From: Marinobacter salinisoli
GTDB lineage: Bacteria; Pseudomonadota; Gammaproteobacteria; Pseudomonadales; Oleiphilaceae
Length of the DNA: 64,000 nt
Direction of reading: 5' to 3'
NCBI RefSeq assembly: GCF_017301335.1
Contig: NZ_CP071247.1
Location: forward strand, 1,984,001 to 2,048,000
Position numbers and translations under genes: made by a program. Below, in pieces: positions 37,484-46,337 of this stretch (within the stretch, counting starts at the first letter, position 1; each line of letters opens with the position of its first letter). Below the pieces are notes generated by a model. That model did not search any database and had not been told where the DNA came from. It was given only the letters and a program-made list of their open reading frames with translations.

Positions 37484-38200
37484 CTAGCAGTGCTGCTTCA
37501 GCAGATTCCGGTAAGTCGTGAGTTTGTCGGACGGGGGCTGCAGGTCGTAGGTTTTGATCAGTCGTACAAAGCGGCTGACATACTGGCACTGTCCGGCCGG
37601 CGGTAGCCACTCTTCGGGGCCCTTTGCGCCTTTCTGGCGGTTCAGAGACAGCTCTACGCTCCACAGGTTATTCATGTCGTTGGCAAAGCTTTCTCGCTTG
37701 TTGTCGCTCCAGCTCTTTGCGCCGTATTTCCAGGCCCACTTCAGTGGCACCACATGATCGATGTCGATCTCTGCTGCGTTCTGGATCACCTTGCCGGTAA
37801 ACGGGCTGATCCAGCGGCCCGAGGTGACCCGGCATCGACGCGGGTCTGAGAATCGAACGCTGGTTGTTGATGACGCAATCAGGGCTTCCGCACGACTGTT
37901 CTGACAGTCCCCGTCGGAGTCGTCCCAGCCGTGACCGAACTTTTTGCGCTGGTAGTCTGTACTGTTCTCCAGGGACAGCGGGGCGCTGAGTCCTTTTGGC
38001 ATTCGACCGCCGCTTGCGAGGCACGAGGCGACCGATTCAAAACCTGTGAAAGCTTTGGTCCGGGAGTAATGGGCGCTTTCGGGCGGGTGGCAGATACCTG
38101 AACTGGATTTTTTGACCAGATCCGAAACTGCGGTCTGGCTGGCACCGAGAAGTAAAACCGCAAATAAAACCGATAAGGATCGGTTATACAGCATTTGCAT
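37484..38200 (-). CDS. Exported HNH-type endonuclease (DUF1524-like)
   Basis: A 238-residue protein with a signal peptide (LYNRSLSVLFAVLLLGASQTAVS). The catalytic beta-beta-alpha core reads EIDIDHVVPLKWAWKYGAKSW, then FANDMNNLWSVELSLNRQKGAKGPEEWLPP, matching the Asp-His-x-x-Pro-Leu and Asn/Lys-rich second half of HNH/DUF1524 nucleases. Four or more Cys in the mature part suggest disulfides. It probably degrades extracellular or periplasmic DNA for nutrition or defence. ATG 38194 is a possible start. Single gene, no immunity gene beside it. Confidence 0.8.
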   Translation of the reverse strand: MQMLYNRSLSVLFAVLLLGASQTAVSDLVKKSSSGICHPPESAHYSRTKAFTGFESVASCLASGGRMPKGLSAPLSLENSTDYQRKKFGHGWDDSDGDCQNSRAEALIASSTTSVRFSDPRRCRVTSGRWISPFTGKVIQNAAEIDIDHVVPLKWAWKYGAKSWSDNKRESFANDMNNLWSVELSLNRQKGAKGPEEWLPPAGQCQYVSRFVRLIKTYDLQPPSDKLTTYRNLLKQHC

Positions 38201-38512
38201 GATGGTAATCGCCTAAGGGACGGATTTTGAATGGAAAACGAGAGAATTATTGCAAACGGGGATGGTTGGCTGATTCAGGCTTTTTGTAGCGTTTCTGTCA
38301 GCGATGGTAAGCGCGGGAATGGCGTTTTAAGTTGTTCGAAAAATCGTACTTGTTGAATGAGCTGCGAGGAGCCGGAAAGCCGGTCGGGCCAACAGGTAAT
38401 ATTTCAATTATTGCAGTAGAAGCGGGTTGGTCGTGAAGGCCGAAAATGTGCAGAACAGACGCCTGCGATCGGGCGCTTGCCAGCGAATAATAATGAGATA
38501 AGGAAAGAAAAG
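38201..38512. other. Intergenic region, nuclease promoter side
   Basis: About 310 bases between the tRNA-Pro 3' end and the nuclease start, both read on the minus strand. It must hold the nuclease promoter and the tRNA terminator (a T-rich run directly follows the tRNA on that strand). I see no clear -35/-10 pair, repeat or further reading frame. Confidence 0.5.
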
Positions 38513-38589
38513 TGGTCGGGACGGCAGGATTTGAACCTGCGACCACCTGCACCCCATACAGGTGCGCTACCAGACTGCGCTACGCCCCG
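38513..38589 (-). tRNA. tRNA-Pro (GGG)
   Basis: A 77-nt cloverleaf on the minus strand with encoded CCA (38513-38515). The acceptor stem CGGGGCG pairs with CGTCCCG (one G-T pair), the D arm is GCGC-AGTCTGGTA-GCGC, the anticodon stem is CCTGT/GCAGG with loop ATGGGGT (anticodon GGG at 38553-38555), and the T arm contains GGTTCAAATCC. It reads CCC and CCU codons. Confidence 0.95.
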
Positions 38590-38935
38590 ACTTACGCTGG
38601 GCCAAAGGGAACCGGACGGTTTCCTCACTGGCTTAGCGGGAGCGAGTCTACACCAGGCCTAGAAAAAAATAAACAGGCATTTTAATCGTCGTTTCGGTTT
38701 CTTCGACCGGGCCTGGGTTAGCCCTGTTTCAAGATGAATTCGGTAGGCGATTAGGCCCCTGTAGCCGGTTGTGACAACGGAACTTTCTAGAGTGTGAGCA
38801 TGGTCTATGCTGAAGGAAAGGTTTTGGCGATGTGCGCCGTTTTTGATGTTTAGAACTCAAAGCAATATCATGTCGCGCTTGTAACGTTTGAGCACCGATA
38901 CGAAATGGGACTTTCCAACTAAGGAGACTTCGAAC
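38590..38935. other. Intergenic region between tRNA-Pro and the BCCT carrier
   Basis: About 345 bases holding the divergent promoters of the tRNA (minus) and the carrier (plus). On the minus strand TAGACT (around 38645-38650) may be the tRNA -10 box, with a poor -35. The carrier ribosome site AAGGAG is at 38921-38926. No repeats or additional genes recognised. Confidence 0.5.
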
Positions 38936-40525
38936 GTGGGCGAGGTAGTCAAAGACGAATATCAAACGGATTACGTCGCAGGCCAGGATAATATTCATCC
39001 TTTAGGTCTGGACATTCACGCACCGGTATTTCCGATCACGGCGATACTGGTGACTCTCTTCGTGGTGGGTACGATGATGTTCCCCAACGAGGCAAAATCC
39101 ATGCTGGATGGCGCCAAGTGGGACATTATTGCCACCTTCGACTGGTTTTTCCTGCTCAGTGCCAACATTTTCGTGGTTGTATGCCTGGCACTGATCTTTA
39201 TGCCGGTTGGAAAAATCCGGTTGGGCGGAATGGATGCCAAACCGGAATTTTCGACCATGTCCTGGTTTGCCATGCTGTTCGCCGCAGGTATGGGTATCGG
39301 CCTGATGTTCTGGGCGGTGGCGGAGCCGGTGGCGTATTACACGGGCTGGTACGAGACGCCATTTAACGTAGAGGCAAATTCGCCAGCGGCGGCGGATATG
39401 GCCATGGGCGCCACCATGTTTCACTGGGGCCTGCATCCTTGGGCGATTTATGCGGTGGTCGCGCTGTCGTTGGCGTTCTTTGCGTTTAACAAGAATATGC
39501 CACTGACCATTCGCTCGGCCTTCTTTCCGCTTCTGAAGGACAAAGTCTGGGGGTGGCCGGGCCACATCATCGACATCCTGGCGGTGGTCGCTACTATCTT
39601 CGGTCTGGCGACATCACTTGGTTTCGGGGCTCAGCAGGCGGCCTCCGGCCTGAATTACCTGTTTGATACGTCGGCCGGTGTTAACGTCCAGATGGCCATC
39701 ATCGTCGGTGTGACAGCGGTTGCTCTGATTTCCGTGTTGCGGGGCCTCGATGGCGGGGTAAAAGTGCTCAGTAACATCAACATGGCTCTGGCTGGACTGC
39801 TGTTGTTCTTCATTATCTTCGCAGGGCCAACCATGTCGATACTGGAGACCCTGTGGGTGACCTCTTCCAGCTATGTTGCCAATGTGGTGCCACTGAGCAA
39901 TCCGTTCGGCCGGGAAGATGAAGCCTGGTTCCAGGGCTGGACTGTGTTCTACTGGGCCTGGTGGATTTCCTGGTCACCGTTCGTTGGCATGTTCATCGCG
40001 CGTGTATCGCGAGGTCGTACCGTGCGGGAGTTCGTGACTGCAGTGCTGATCATTCCGACCCTGATTACCGTTGTGTGGATGAGTGCGTTTGGTGGTTCCG
40101 CCCTGGAGCAAATCCGCGACGGTATCGGTGCACTGGCTGAAAATGGCCTGACAGATGTGTCTCTGGCCATGTTCCAGATGTTCGAGAACCTGCCGCTCAC
40201 CGGCATCATTTCGTTTGTCGGAATTATTCTGGTGCTGGTGTTCTTCGTAACGTCCTCGGACTCCGGCTCTCTCGTGATCGACAGCATCACCGCCGGCGGT
40301 AAAACTGATGCACCGACTTCCCAGCGGGTGTTCTGGGTTGTAATGGAAGGCGCCATCGCTGCCGCGCTGATCTTTGGTGGTGGTGAAGATGCCCTTGGGG
40401 CCATCCAGGCGACTGCAATCAGTGCCGGCTTGCCCTTCACGGCGATCCTGCTGATCATGACCTGGGGGCTGCTGAAGGGCCTCGCTCATGAGCGCAAGCT
40501 ACTGATCGCCAAGGGCGAACTCTGA
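38936..40525 (+). CDS. BCCT-family betaine/choline/carnitine-type transporter
   Basis: A 529-residue secondary transporter with about twelve helices. GTG 38936 is chosen because AAGGAG sits nine bases upstream; a TTG at 38888 in frame has none. Family signatures: MSWFAMLFAAGMGIGLMFWAVAEPVAYY (the Gly-rich Na+/substrate helix), FHWGLHPWAIYAVVAL, and FYWAWWISWSPFVGMFIARVSRGRT with the aromatic betaine-binding box. It imports compatible solutes or related trimethylammonium compounds. The long cytosolic C-terminal osmosensor helix of BetP is absent, so activity may not be strongly osmoregulated. Confidence 0.92.
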   Translation: MGEVVKDEYQTDYVAGQDNIHPLGLDIHAPVFPITAILVTLFVVGTMMFPNEAKSMLDGAKWDIIATFDWFFLLSANIFVVVCLALIFMPVGKIRLGGMDAKPEFSTMSWFAMLFAAGMGIGLMFWAVAEPVAYYTGWYETPFNVEANSPAAADMAMGATMFHWGLHPWAIYAVVALSLAFFAFNKNMPLTIRSAFFPLLKDKVWGWPGHIIDILAVVATIFGLATSLGFGAQQAASGLNYLFDTSAGVNVQMAIIVGVTAVALISVLRGLDGGVKVLSNINMALAGLLLFFIIFAGPTMSILETLWVTSSSYVANVVPLSNPFGREDEAWFQGWTVFYWAWWISWSPFVGMFIARVSRGRTVREFVTAVLIIPTLITVVWMSAFGGSALEQIRDGIGALAENGLTDVSLAMFQMFENLPLTGIISFVGIILVLVFFVTSSDSGSLVIDSITAGGKTDAPTSQRVFWVVMEGAIAAALIFGGGEDALGAIQATAISAGLPFTAILLIMTWGLLKGLAHERKLLIAKGEL

Positions 40526-40545
40526 GCTTAGTGCGCTGAAAACCA

Positions 40546-40575
40546 AGCCGGGCCTTTGTGCCCGGCTTTTTTTTT
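40546..40575. terminator. Intrinsic terminator after the BCCT gene
   Basis: AGCCGGGC (40546-40553), loop CTTTGT, GCCCGGCT (40560-40567), then nine T. The convergent ATP-grasp gene ends ten bases later, but on the minus strand the hairpin is followed only by TTGG, so it serves mainly the BCCT transcript. Confidence 0.93.
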
Positions 40576-40584
40576 GCGTGATTT

Positions 40585-41532
40585 TCAGGCGGCCGAGAAG
40601 GTATCCATGGCAAAAGCTGCGCGTTCCCAGGGCGTGAAGTGGGGGCGCTTGAGATCTTCGATGGTTCGCAGGCGGGGAAGCAGGCCGAGCCCATTGGCCA
40701 TCTGGATGGCGAGCCCGGGGCGGGCGTTGAGTTCCAGAAGCAGCGGGCCCTGATTCGCGTCCACCACGAGATCTACGCCCATATAGCCAAGCCCAGTGGC
40801 TTCGTAGCAGCGGGAAGCCATTTCGAGCATCTGGTCCCAGGCATCGATCTTGATGTTATCAATGGCCAGTCCGGTGTCTGGGTGCAGGGCGACCGGGCGG
40901 TTGAACTGAACGGCGTTCAGACTCTTTCCTGTGCCCACATCGAGGCCAACGCCAATGGCCCCCTGGTGCAGGTTGGCTTTGCCGTCAGAGGCTTTCGTGG
41001 CGAGCCTCAGCATCGCCATTACCGGATAGCCCTGAAATACCACGATCCGGATATCAGGTACGCCCTGATAGGAGTATTTTGCCAGCGATGGCGCGGACTC
41101 CACGAGGCTCTCGACAATCGCGACGTCGGGCGTTCCGGCTAACGAGTAGAGTCCGGCCAGAATGTTCGTCAGGTGCCGTTCCAGCTCGGCACCGGCCAGA
41201 CGGGCCCCGGAGGCTTTGATGTATTGATCTTCATCGCGCCCCGTAATCACCGTAATACCTTTACCGCCTGAGCCTTTCGCCGGTTTGATGGCGAAGCCGC
41301 CGAGATCCTCCGCCATTTCCCGGAAATGAGAAATCTCGTGTTGCTGACGTACCACTTGCAGCAGGCTGGGGGTTTTTACGCCATATTCGGCCACTGCGAG
41401 CTTGGTCTTCAGCTTGTTATCGACCAGAGGATAGGAGGCACGCTCGTTATAGCGGGCAATGTAATCCACGTTGCGCCGGTTCATGTTGAGCATGCCAAGC
41501 CGGTTCAGGCGCCTGGGGGATATCCAGCCCAT
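40585..41532 (-). CDS. RimK-related ATP-grasp peptide ligase (alpha-L-glutamate ligase-like)
   Basis: A 315-residue cytosolic ATP-grasp enzyme. The nucleotide loop AIKPAKGSGGKGITVI (about 80-95) and late metal-binding residues (GVDLVVDANQGPLLLELNARPGLAIQMANG) match RimK-type glutamate ligases of the TIGR02291 group. Such enzymes join an amino acid to a carboxyl of a peptide or protein using ATP. It is the last gene of a three-gene operon, starting one base after the transmembrane gene stop (TGA-C-ATG). The substrate is unknown. Confidence 0.88.
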   Translation of the reverse strand: MGWISPRRLNRLGMLNMNRRNVDYIARYNERASYPLVDNKLKTKLAVAEYGVKTPSLLQVVRQQHEISHFREMAEDLGGFAIKPAKGSGGKGITVITGRDEDQYIKASGARLAGAELERHLTNILAGLYSLAGTPDVAIVESLVESAPSLAKYSYQGVPDIRIVVFQGYPVMAMLRLATKASDGKANLHQGAIGVGLDVGTGKSLNAVQFNRPVALHPDTGLAIDNIKIDAWDQMLEMASRCYEATGLGYMGVDLVVDANQGPLLLELNARPGLAIQMANGLGLLPRLRTIEDLKRPHFTPWERAAFAMDTFSAA

Positions 41533-41533
41533 G

Positions 41534-43051
41534 TCAGTCGTACACCTTCATAGGGTGGAAGCGTGTCAGCTCGGTAAGCTTGTAGCCGGTGTACTGACCC
41601 ATGAGCAGGATGATCCCGAGGATGGTCAGGTGCAGCTCGGGAAAGTTGAAGGTCAGGTGGCCGGCCAGTGGTGCGCTCATGGCGAGGTAAGCGCAGATGG
41701 CGACAAACAGGCTGCCCGCACCCTGGATGATAACTTCCCGGGCACCTTCCTCTTCCCAGAGAATCGACATCCGCTCAATGGTCCACGCGATGATGACCAT
41801 GGGGAAGAAGGTAACGGTCATGCCAGTGTTGAAACCCATTTGATAGCCAAGGATGCTCAAGCCCGCAGTGATGAAGATAACCAGAATGATCAGAGCGGAG
41901 ATTCTCGAGACCAACAGCAGATTCAGGCTCGACAGATAGCCCCGCATGACAAGGCCGATGCTTACCACAGATAGGAAGGCAATCAGGCCGGGAATCAGCG
42001 TGGTTTGCACAAAGGCTACGGCAATGAGCACGGGCATAAACGTGCCCGATGTTCGAATCCCGATCACGATCCGCATGAAGGCAACGATCAAGGCGCCCAG
42101 AGGCAGCAACAGAAGCATGCGGAACATGCTTTGCTCTTCGATGGGCAGTTCATAGAAGCTGATCAGCCCAAGGCCGTTGGTTTCAAGTTCCATGGTCATC
42201 AGCTGCAGGGCCGGAACGGTCTGTCGGAGCATGGAAAAGCTGACCTCGGAATTGTCGCCGCCAATCACATCAAGCAGGGAGTCCGAGCCCTGGCGCCACA
42301 ACAGGAGGTTGTCCGGAATGCCCTGGTTCGCCGACTCCGGGTCAAAGGTCAGCCACTCCGAACCATCATAAATTTGCAGGAATGGCATCAGCGATTGGCG
42401 CCGCCGCGCGTCCCTTAGCTTTAATCCGTCCGCGGTTCGGGCCGGGATGCCCGAATGGTTCAGCATGTCCACCAGCAGGTTGAGGTAGTCTTCCTCGGCA
42501 ACCAGCAGCGTGGTGTTCTGAGTGCGGGTATCCGGCTGCATCAGGCGAATCAGTTCCCGGGTCATGCTTTCCGGCGTGCTGGAGCGCGCTTCAGCGCGTT
42601 CCAGAATCTCGCGCACGGCGGTTGCCTGGGGCTCTTCCCAGAACACTCGGCGCGCTTTGGGCTCACGATCCGGGGGCGGGCTCTTGGCGGTATCGTCCGG
42701 GATGAACTGTGCCTTGAAGTAGAGCGTCTGCGGTCCGGACACGGCGCGCTTGGTCCACTCCGCGCGCCGACTGCCGGATTTTCCCAGAATGGAGAAACCG
42801 TAGCCCGGGGAGGCGGCCTGTTCGCTCAGCACGCGGAATCCCGGTGGCTGTTCTGGTACATGAAGGCTGGCAACAACAGGGTCTTCATTGCCTTCAAAAT
42901 CGACTCGGGCTTCAATCATCCAGACCGGGCGTTGCTCCCCGGCCAGCCAGGGAATGCCCAGTTCAATATGTCGCCATACAGCCAGAGCAATCCCTGCTGC
43001 AATGAGAAGAAAAACGCCAATGAAAAACGGCAGGCGCGATCGGGACGTCAC
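41534..43051 (-). CDS. Membrane protein with inactive transglutaminase-like domain and seven helices
   Basis: A 505-residue protein. One N-terminal helix (LPFFIGVFLLIAAGIALAVW) is followed by a large periplasmic domain with transglutaminase-like fold (about 145-260: LLVDMLNHSGIPARTADGLKL, WLTFDP). The catalytic Cys of true transglutaminases is not seen, as expected of the inactive-transglutaminase family. Seven helices follow (about 310-490: MLLLLPLGALIVAFMRIVIGI and on). It may present peptides from the periplasm to the ATP-grasp partner, by inference. It starts at GTG overlapping the upstream stop (GTGA). Confidence 0.87.
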   Translation of the reverse strand: MTSRSRLPFFIGVFLLIAAGIALAVWRHIELGIPWLAGEQRPVWMIEARVDFEGNEDPVVASLHVPEQPPGFRVLSEQAASPGYGFSILGKSGSRRAEWTKRAVSGPQTLYFKAQFIPDDTAKSPPPDREPKARRVFWEEPQATAVREILERAEARSSTPESMTRELIRLMQPDTRTQNTTLLVAEEDYLNLLVDMLNHSGIPARTADGLKLRDARRRQSLMPFLQIYDGSEWLTFDPESANQGIPDNLLLWRQGSDSLLDVIGGDNSEVSFSMLRQTVPALQLMTMELETNGLGLISFYELPIEEQSMFRMLLLLPLGALIVAFMRIVIGIRTSGTFMPVLIAVAFVQTTLIPGLIAFLSVVSIGLVMRGYLSSLNLLLVSRISALIILVIFITAGLSILGYQMGFNTGMTVTFFPMVIIAWTIERMSILWEEEGAREVIIQGAGSLFVAICAYLAMSAPLAGHLTFNFPELHLTILGIILLMGQYTGYKLTELTRFHPMKVYD

Positions 43052-43845
43052 GAGTCATTCCTGTTCTGGAGAATTGATTCCGGTAATTTGGTGGCGAATT
43101 CCCTGCCTATATCAATCAACATCACGTCGCGAAGGATATTACGGCCTATTAATACTTCGTAGGTCAGGTCTGCCCGGTCCGTCAAGGTGAACTCTGCAAC
43201 TTGTTGGTGGTCGCCAATCGCGAACTGGAGCTCCACCACCAACCGACGCTCAGCATCTTCAGCGCTGGCCTGAAAGACCTTCACCCGCCGGGCGACTTCT
43301 TTTTCCAGGGTGATGAGTTCGTCTGTGCCCGGAATGGGCACATCAAAGCGCACCCAGTTGTTGCCATCCCGTTCGAAGCGCGTGATGTTGCGGGCATCCA
43401 GGGAGGATGTCTCGGCACCGCTGTCAATCCGTGCGGTATAGACCTGCCCGGGTTCGGCCAGAAAGATCCTCTCCAGTTCGCCGACAATGAGCTTGCCTTG
43501 CATGCGTTCGGTCAGGCCGCCAGATGCCTCGGTAGCGGGGCAGACCTTCTCCGGCCGCACCGGCGGACACTGGGGTTTTTGAACCTGGGTCTGGATGGCG
43601 TCCAGAATGGCTTGAGTGGATTCTTCCTGCCGCTCCAGCGTAGTTTCGTGTCTTATACCGGCATTGTTTTCCATGGTCACCAGAGTGACCCGCTGTGTCT
43701 GAATGGAACTGCTTAATTCGTTCATGTCCTGTTTCGGCACCATCAGATACCGGTTAAAGGAGCAGCCTGTCAGCACGGAAATCATGCCGAAAACCAACAA
43801 CACTTGACGGAACGGGACGTTGGCCCGCATCGGTCGTAAGCTCAT
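43048..43845 (-). CDS. Retropepsin-like lipoprotein (putative ATP-dependent zinc protease family)
   Basis: A 265-residue protein with a lipoprotein signal (SVLTGC, Cys28). The C-terminal domain holds the family motif YTARIDSGAETSSLDARNI, whose Asp-Ser-Gly-Ala is the aspartic-protease active-site pattern, then WVRFDVPIPGTDE and YEVLIGRNILRDVMLIDIGRE. PF05618 members carry the label ATP-dependent zinc protease, but the sequence looks like a single-lobe retropepsin; I see no zinc or ATP site. ATG 43845 is preferred, with AGGGG upstream. First gene of the operon. Confidence 0.87.
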   Translation of the reverse strand: MSLRPMRANVPFRQVLLVFGMISVLTGCSFNRYLMVPKQDMNELSSSIQTQRVTLVTMENNAGIRHETTLERQEESTQAILDAIQTQVQKPQCPPVRPEKVCPATEASGGLTERMQGKLIVGELERIFLAEPGQVYTARIDSGAETSSLDARNITRFERDGNNWVRFDVPIPGTDELITLEKEVARRVKVFQASAEDAERRLVVELQFAIGDHQQVAEFTLTDRADLTYEVLIGRNILRDVMLIDIGREFATKLPESILQNRNDS

Positions 43846-44019
43846 CAAATACCCCTGAGATGGCAGCCGGTCACGCCGAAGGCATTAAATTGCGCGGCGA
43901 TCTGTGTGAGTGTTACTGAAGGTATGTGGAGCAGAAGTATACAACAAGCAACGTGTGACGTTGCTTTACAGATGGTTAAAAGGAATAAATTTTGCTCTGG
44001 TGATCGGACAGTCCGACAG

Positions 44020-44409
44020 CTAGCCGGGCAGCAGTGGCCCTTTGCCGAGCATTGTCTCACTGCGAAGAAAATCCTGAACGGCCGGCGAGCAGTTGAGGTA
44101 AAACAGCAGGAGTTCTCTCTGAATATCCTGATCCTGAATGCGGGCGGCGTAACTGATCAGCTCTCCGAGCCTGTGGTTGCGGCCTTTTTGGTGATCAAGC
44201 TGATAGGATTTTCCGTAGCGGGACTGGAGTAAACCTGTCAGGCGCTCAAGGTGAAAGTGGCCGGTATGGGTAATCTGCGCCCAGACATTGAATCGGTCTG
44301 AACTGTTATGGCCGCCATCGCCAAACGACCGGAACCCCTCATAATCCGAGTCGCTGCAGTCCGGGGACGCAAAGTCAGTCCCCAGTCTTCTCCAGAGTTC
44401 TTTCAGCAT
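44020..44409 (-). CDS. Hypothetical protein, about 129 residues
   Basis: Not recognised. From ATG 44409 the protein is mostly helical and soluble: MLKELWRRLGTDF, a short Asp/Ser-rich loop, then FNVWAQITHTGHFHLERLTGLL and IQRELLLFYLNCSPAVQDFL. Balanced composition, lack of low complexity and sensible codon use make it a likely gene. GTG 44466 would extend it by 19 residues. It has no close partner: the lipoprotein gene start lies 174 bases away beyond its stop, and rmuC is divergent. The opposite-strand frame (43906-44232) is less protein-like. Confidence 0.55.
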   Translation of the reverse strand: MLKELWRRLGTDFASPDCSDSDYEGFRSFGDGGHNSSDRFNVWAQITHTGHFHLERLTGLLQSRYGKSYQLDHQKGRNHRLGELISYAARIQDQDIQRELLLFYLNCSPAVQDFLRSETMLGKGPLLPG

Positions 44410-44697
44410 GTTCTGCAGTCCGTTGTCCGTCTTGTTCAGTGGAATTCTAAGGCCGGTTGTAAACACAGCACACTTCGAGGGAGCGACCTAGGTCCGTTTT
44501 AGTTGATCTTACGTGGGCAGTCCATAAGCAGATTCGCTGGATTGGTGGTTTTGCAACCTGGTCGAGATTTGCGCAGTGATCTGCAACGGCGAATCGTGGC
44601 TTGGCGCGAAAAAAGCATCCCTGATGAGGTAGACTGATACCCGCACAGACATTTTTATTGGCCGTTGAGACATTTACCGACTTCAGGAGAAAACGCA

Positions 44698-46332
44698 GTG
44701 CCCGAAGCTGTCACCGGATGGATCGTAGCTAACCCCCAGTTGATGGCTGGACTCACCTCGCTCGCGTTGTTCCTGATTGTTTTTCTGGCGGCTATGCTGG
44801 CGCGAACGAAATCCGTCGCGCGTGAGCTGACGGCCGAGGTGGAAGATCAGGCGTTCTACCGGAAGGAAGCCGAACGCGAATTGCAGGATGCCAACCATCA
44901 GCTTGCACTGGATCAGCAGCAGGCGGAGCATCTGGCGCAATCGCTTGAAGAGCAGCATCAGCGTATCGCCCGCTATGAGCAGGATCTGGAGCAATGGCGG
45001 CAACGTTCAACCATGCTGGAGACGCGCGTTGCAGGCCTCGAATCCGATATCGAGGGCCGTAAGCGTCGCTCCGAGGAGCTGGAGGGCGACTACCGGATTC
45101 AGAAGCAGCAAGCGGACCAGCTGAGCCAGGATCTGCACGCTGCCCGAATCGCCCTGCGCGAACAGGAAGTGACGCTCGATGAAGAGCGTCGCGCGACGTC
45201 GGAAAAACTGGACTTGCTCGAGCGCAATCGCGACGCGCTGAAGCAGGAGTTCGAAAACCTGGCCAACAAGATTTTCGAGCAGAAGAGCGAACGCTTCACT
45301 CAGCAGACCCGAACCAGCCTCGACACCTTGCTGAACCCGTTCCGCGATCAGTTGCAGGATTTCCGCAAACGGGTGGAAGATGTTTATACCACCGAAACCC
45401 GGGACCGGCAGGCACTGCGAAGCGAAATCAAGTCCTTGCAGGAGCTTAATCGCCAGATTACTGAAGAGGCCTCCAACCTCACCAAGGCCCTGAAAGGGGA
45501 CAAGAAAATTCAGGGTAACTGGGGCGAGCTGATCCTTGAACGGGTGCTGGAAAAATCCGGTTTGCGCAAAGGTGACGAATACGAAACCCAGGGAAGCTAT
45601 CGGGACGCGAATAACCAGTTGCTGCGTCCGGACGTTGTGGTACACCTGCCCGACGAACGCAACCTCATCATCGATTCCAAAGTGTCGCTACTGGCCTATC
45701 AGAGATGGGTGAATGAAACCGAGGAAGACGTTCGCGCGTTGGCTCTGAAGGAACACGTCGAGGCCGTTCGCAACCACATCCGCACCCTCAGCGAGAAGGA
45801 TTACAGCCAGCTGAACGGCCTTCGGTCACCGGATTTTGTTCTGCTCTTTATGCCGATCGAACCGGCGTTCGTGGCGGCATTTCAGCAGGACGAGAACCTA
45901 TTCGCAGAAGCCTTTGAGCGAAAGATTATCGTGGTAACACCCACCACTTTGCTGGCCACGCTCAGAACCATCGAGAACATCTGGCGCTACGAGCGGCAGA
46001 GCCAGAATGCCCGCCTTATTGCGGATCGTGCCGGCGCGGTCTATGACAAACTTAGGGTGTTTGTGGATGCGATGGAAAAACTGGGCAATCAGTTGCAGAC
46101 AGCTCAGGGCACTTACGATTCAGCAATGAACACCCTGACCCGTGGAAAGGGCAACCTGATTTCACAGGCCAACCGGTTTGTGGAGTTGGGTGTGAGGGTC
46201 AAGAAGGAGTTGCCCAGGTCCGTCACCGAGCGGGCCGATGTGGATGCCGGAGAGGATGATTCCGAACCAGGAAACGTTGAGCGACCGGAAGCAGAAGCGC
46301 AGGCGATAGGCGCGGATAATCAGCAGGAGTGA
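44698..46332 (+). CDS. rmuC: RmuC-family DNA recombination protein
   Basis: A 544-residue protein. One N-terminal membrane helix (AGLTSLALFLIVFLAAML) is followed by a long coiled coil (about 30-200), then the RmuC nuclease-like domain (GNWGELILERVLEKSGLRKGDEYETQ; LLRPDVVVHLPDERNLIIDSKVSL; FVLLFMPIEPAFVAAF). RmuC limits DNA inversion at short repeats and is related to PD-(D/E)xK nucleases. GTG 44698 follows AGGAG (44685-44689); a TTG at 44665 is less likely. The next gene starts five bases after the stop. Confidence 0.92.
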   Translation: MPEAVTGWIVANPQLMAGLTSLALFLIVFLAAMLARTKSVARELTAEVEDQAFYRKEAERELQDANHQLALDQQQAEHLAQSLEEQHQRIARYEQDLEQWRQRSTMLETRVAGLESDIEGRKRRSEELEGDYRIQKQQADQLSQDLHAARIALREQEVTLDEERRATSEKLDLLERNRDALKQEFENLANKIFEQKSERFTQQTRTSLDTLLNPFRDQLQDFRKRVEDVYTTETRDRQALRSEIKSLQELNRQITEEASNLTKALKGDKKIQGNWGELILERVLEKSGLRKGDEYETQGSYRDANNQLLRPDVVVHLPDERNLIIDSKVSLLAYQRWVNETEEDVRALALKEHVEAVRNHIRTLSEKDYSQLNGLRSPDFVLLFMPIEPAFVAAFQQDENLFAEAFERKIIVVTPTTLLATLRTIENIWRYERQSQNARLIADRAGAVYDKLRVFVDAMEKLGNQLQTAQGTYDSAMNTLTRGKGNLISQANRFVELGVRVKKELPRSVTERADVDAGEDDSEPGNVERPEAEAQAIGADNQQE

Positions 46333-46337
46333 ATGTC

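Noticed and set aside
43906..44232. Plus-strand open frame of 108 codons
   Set aside because: Overlaps the better-looking minus-strand gene at 44020-44409 and lacks a ribosome site.
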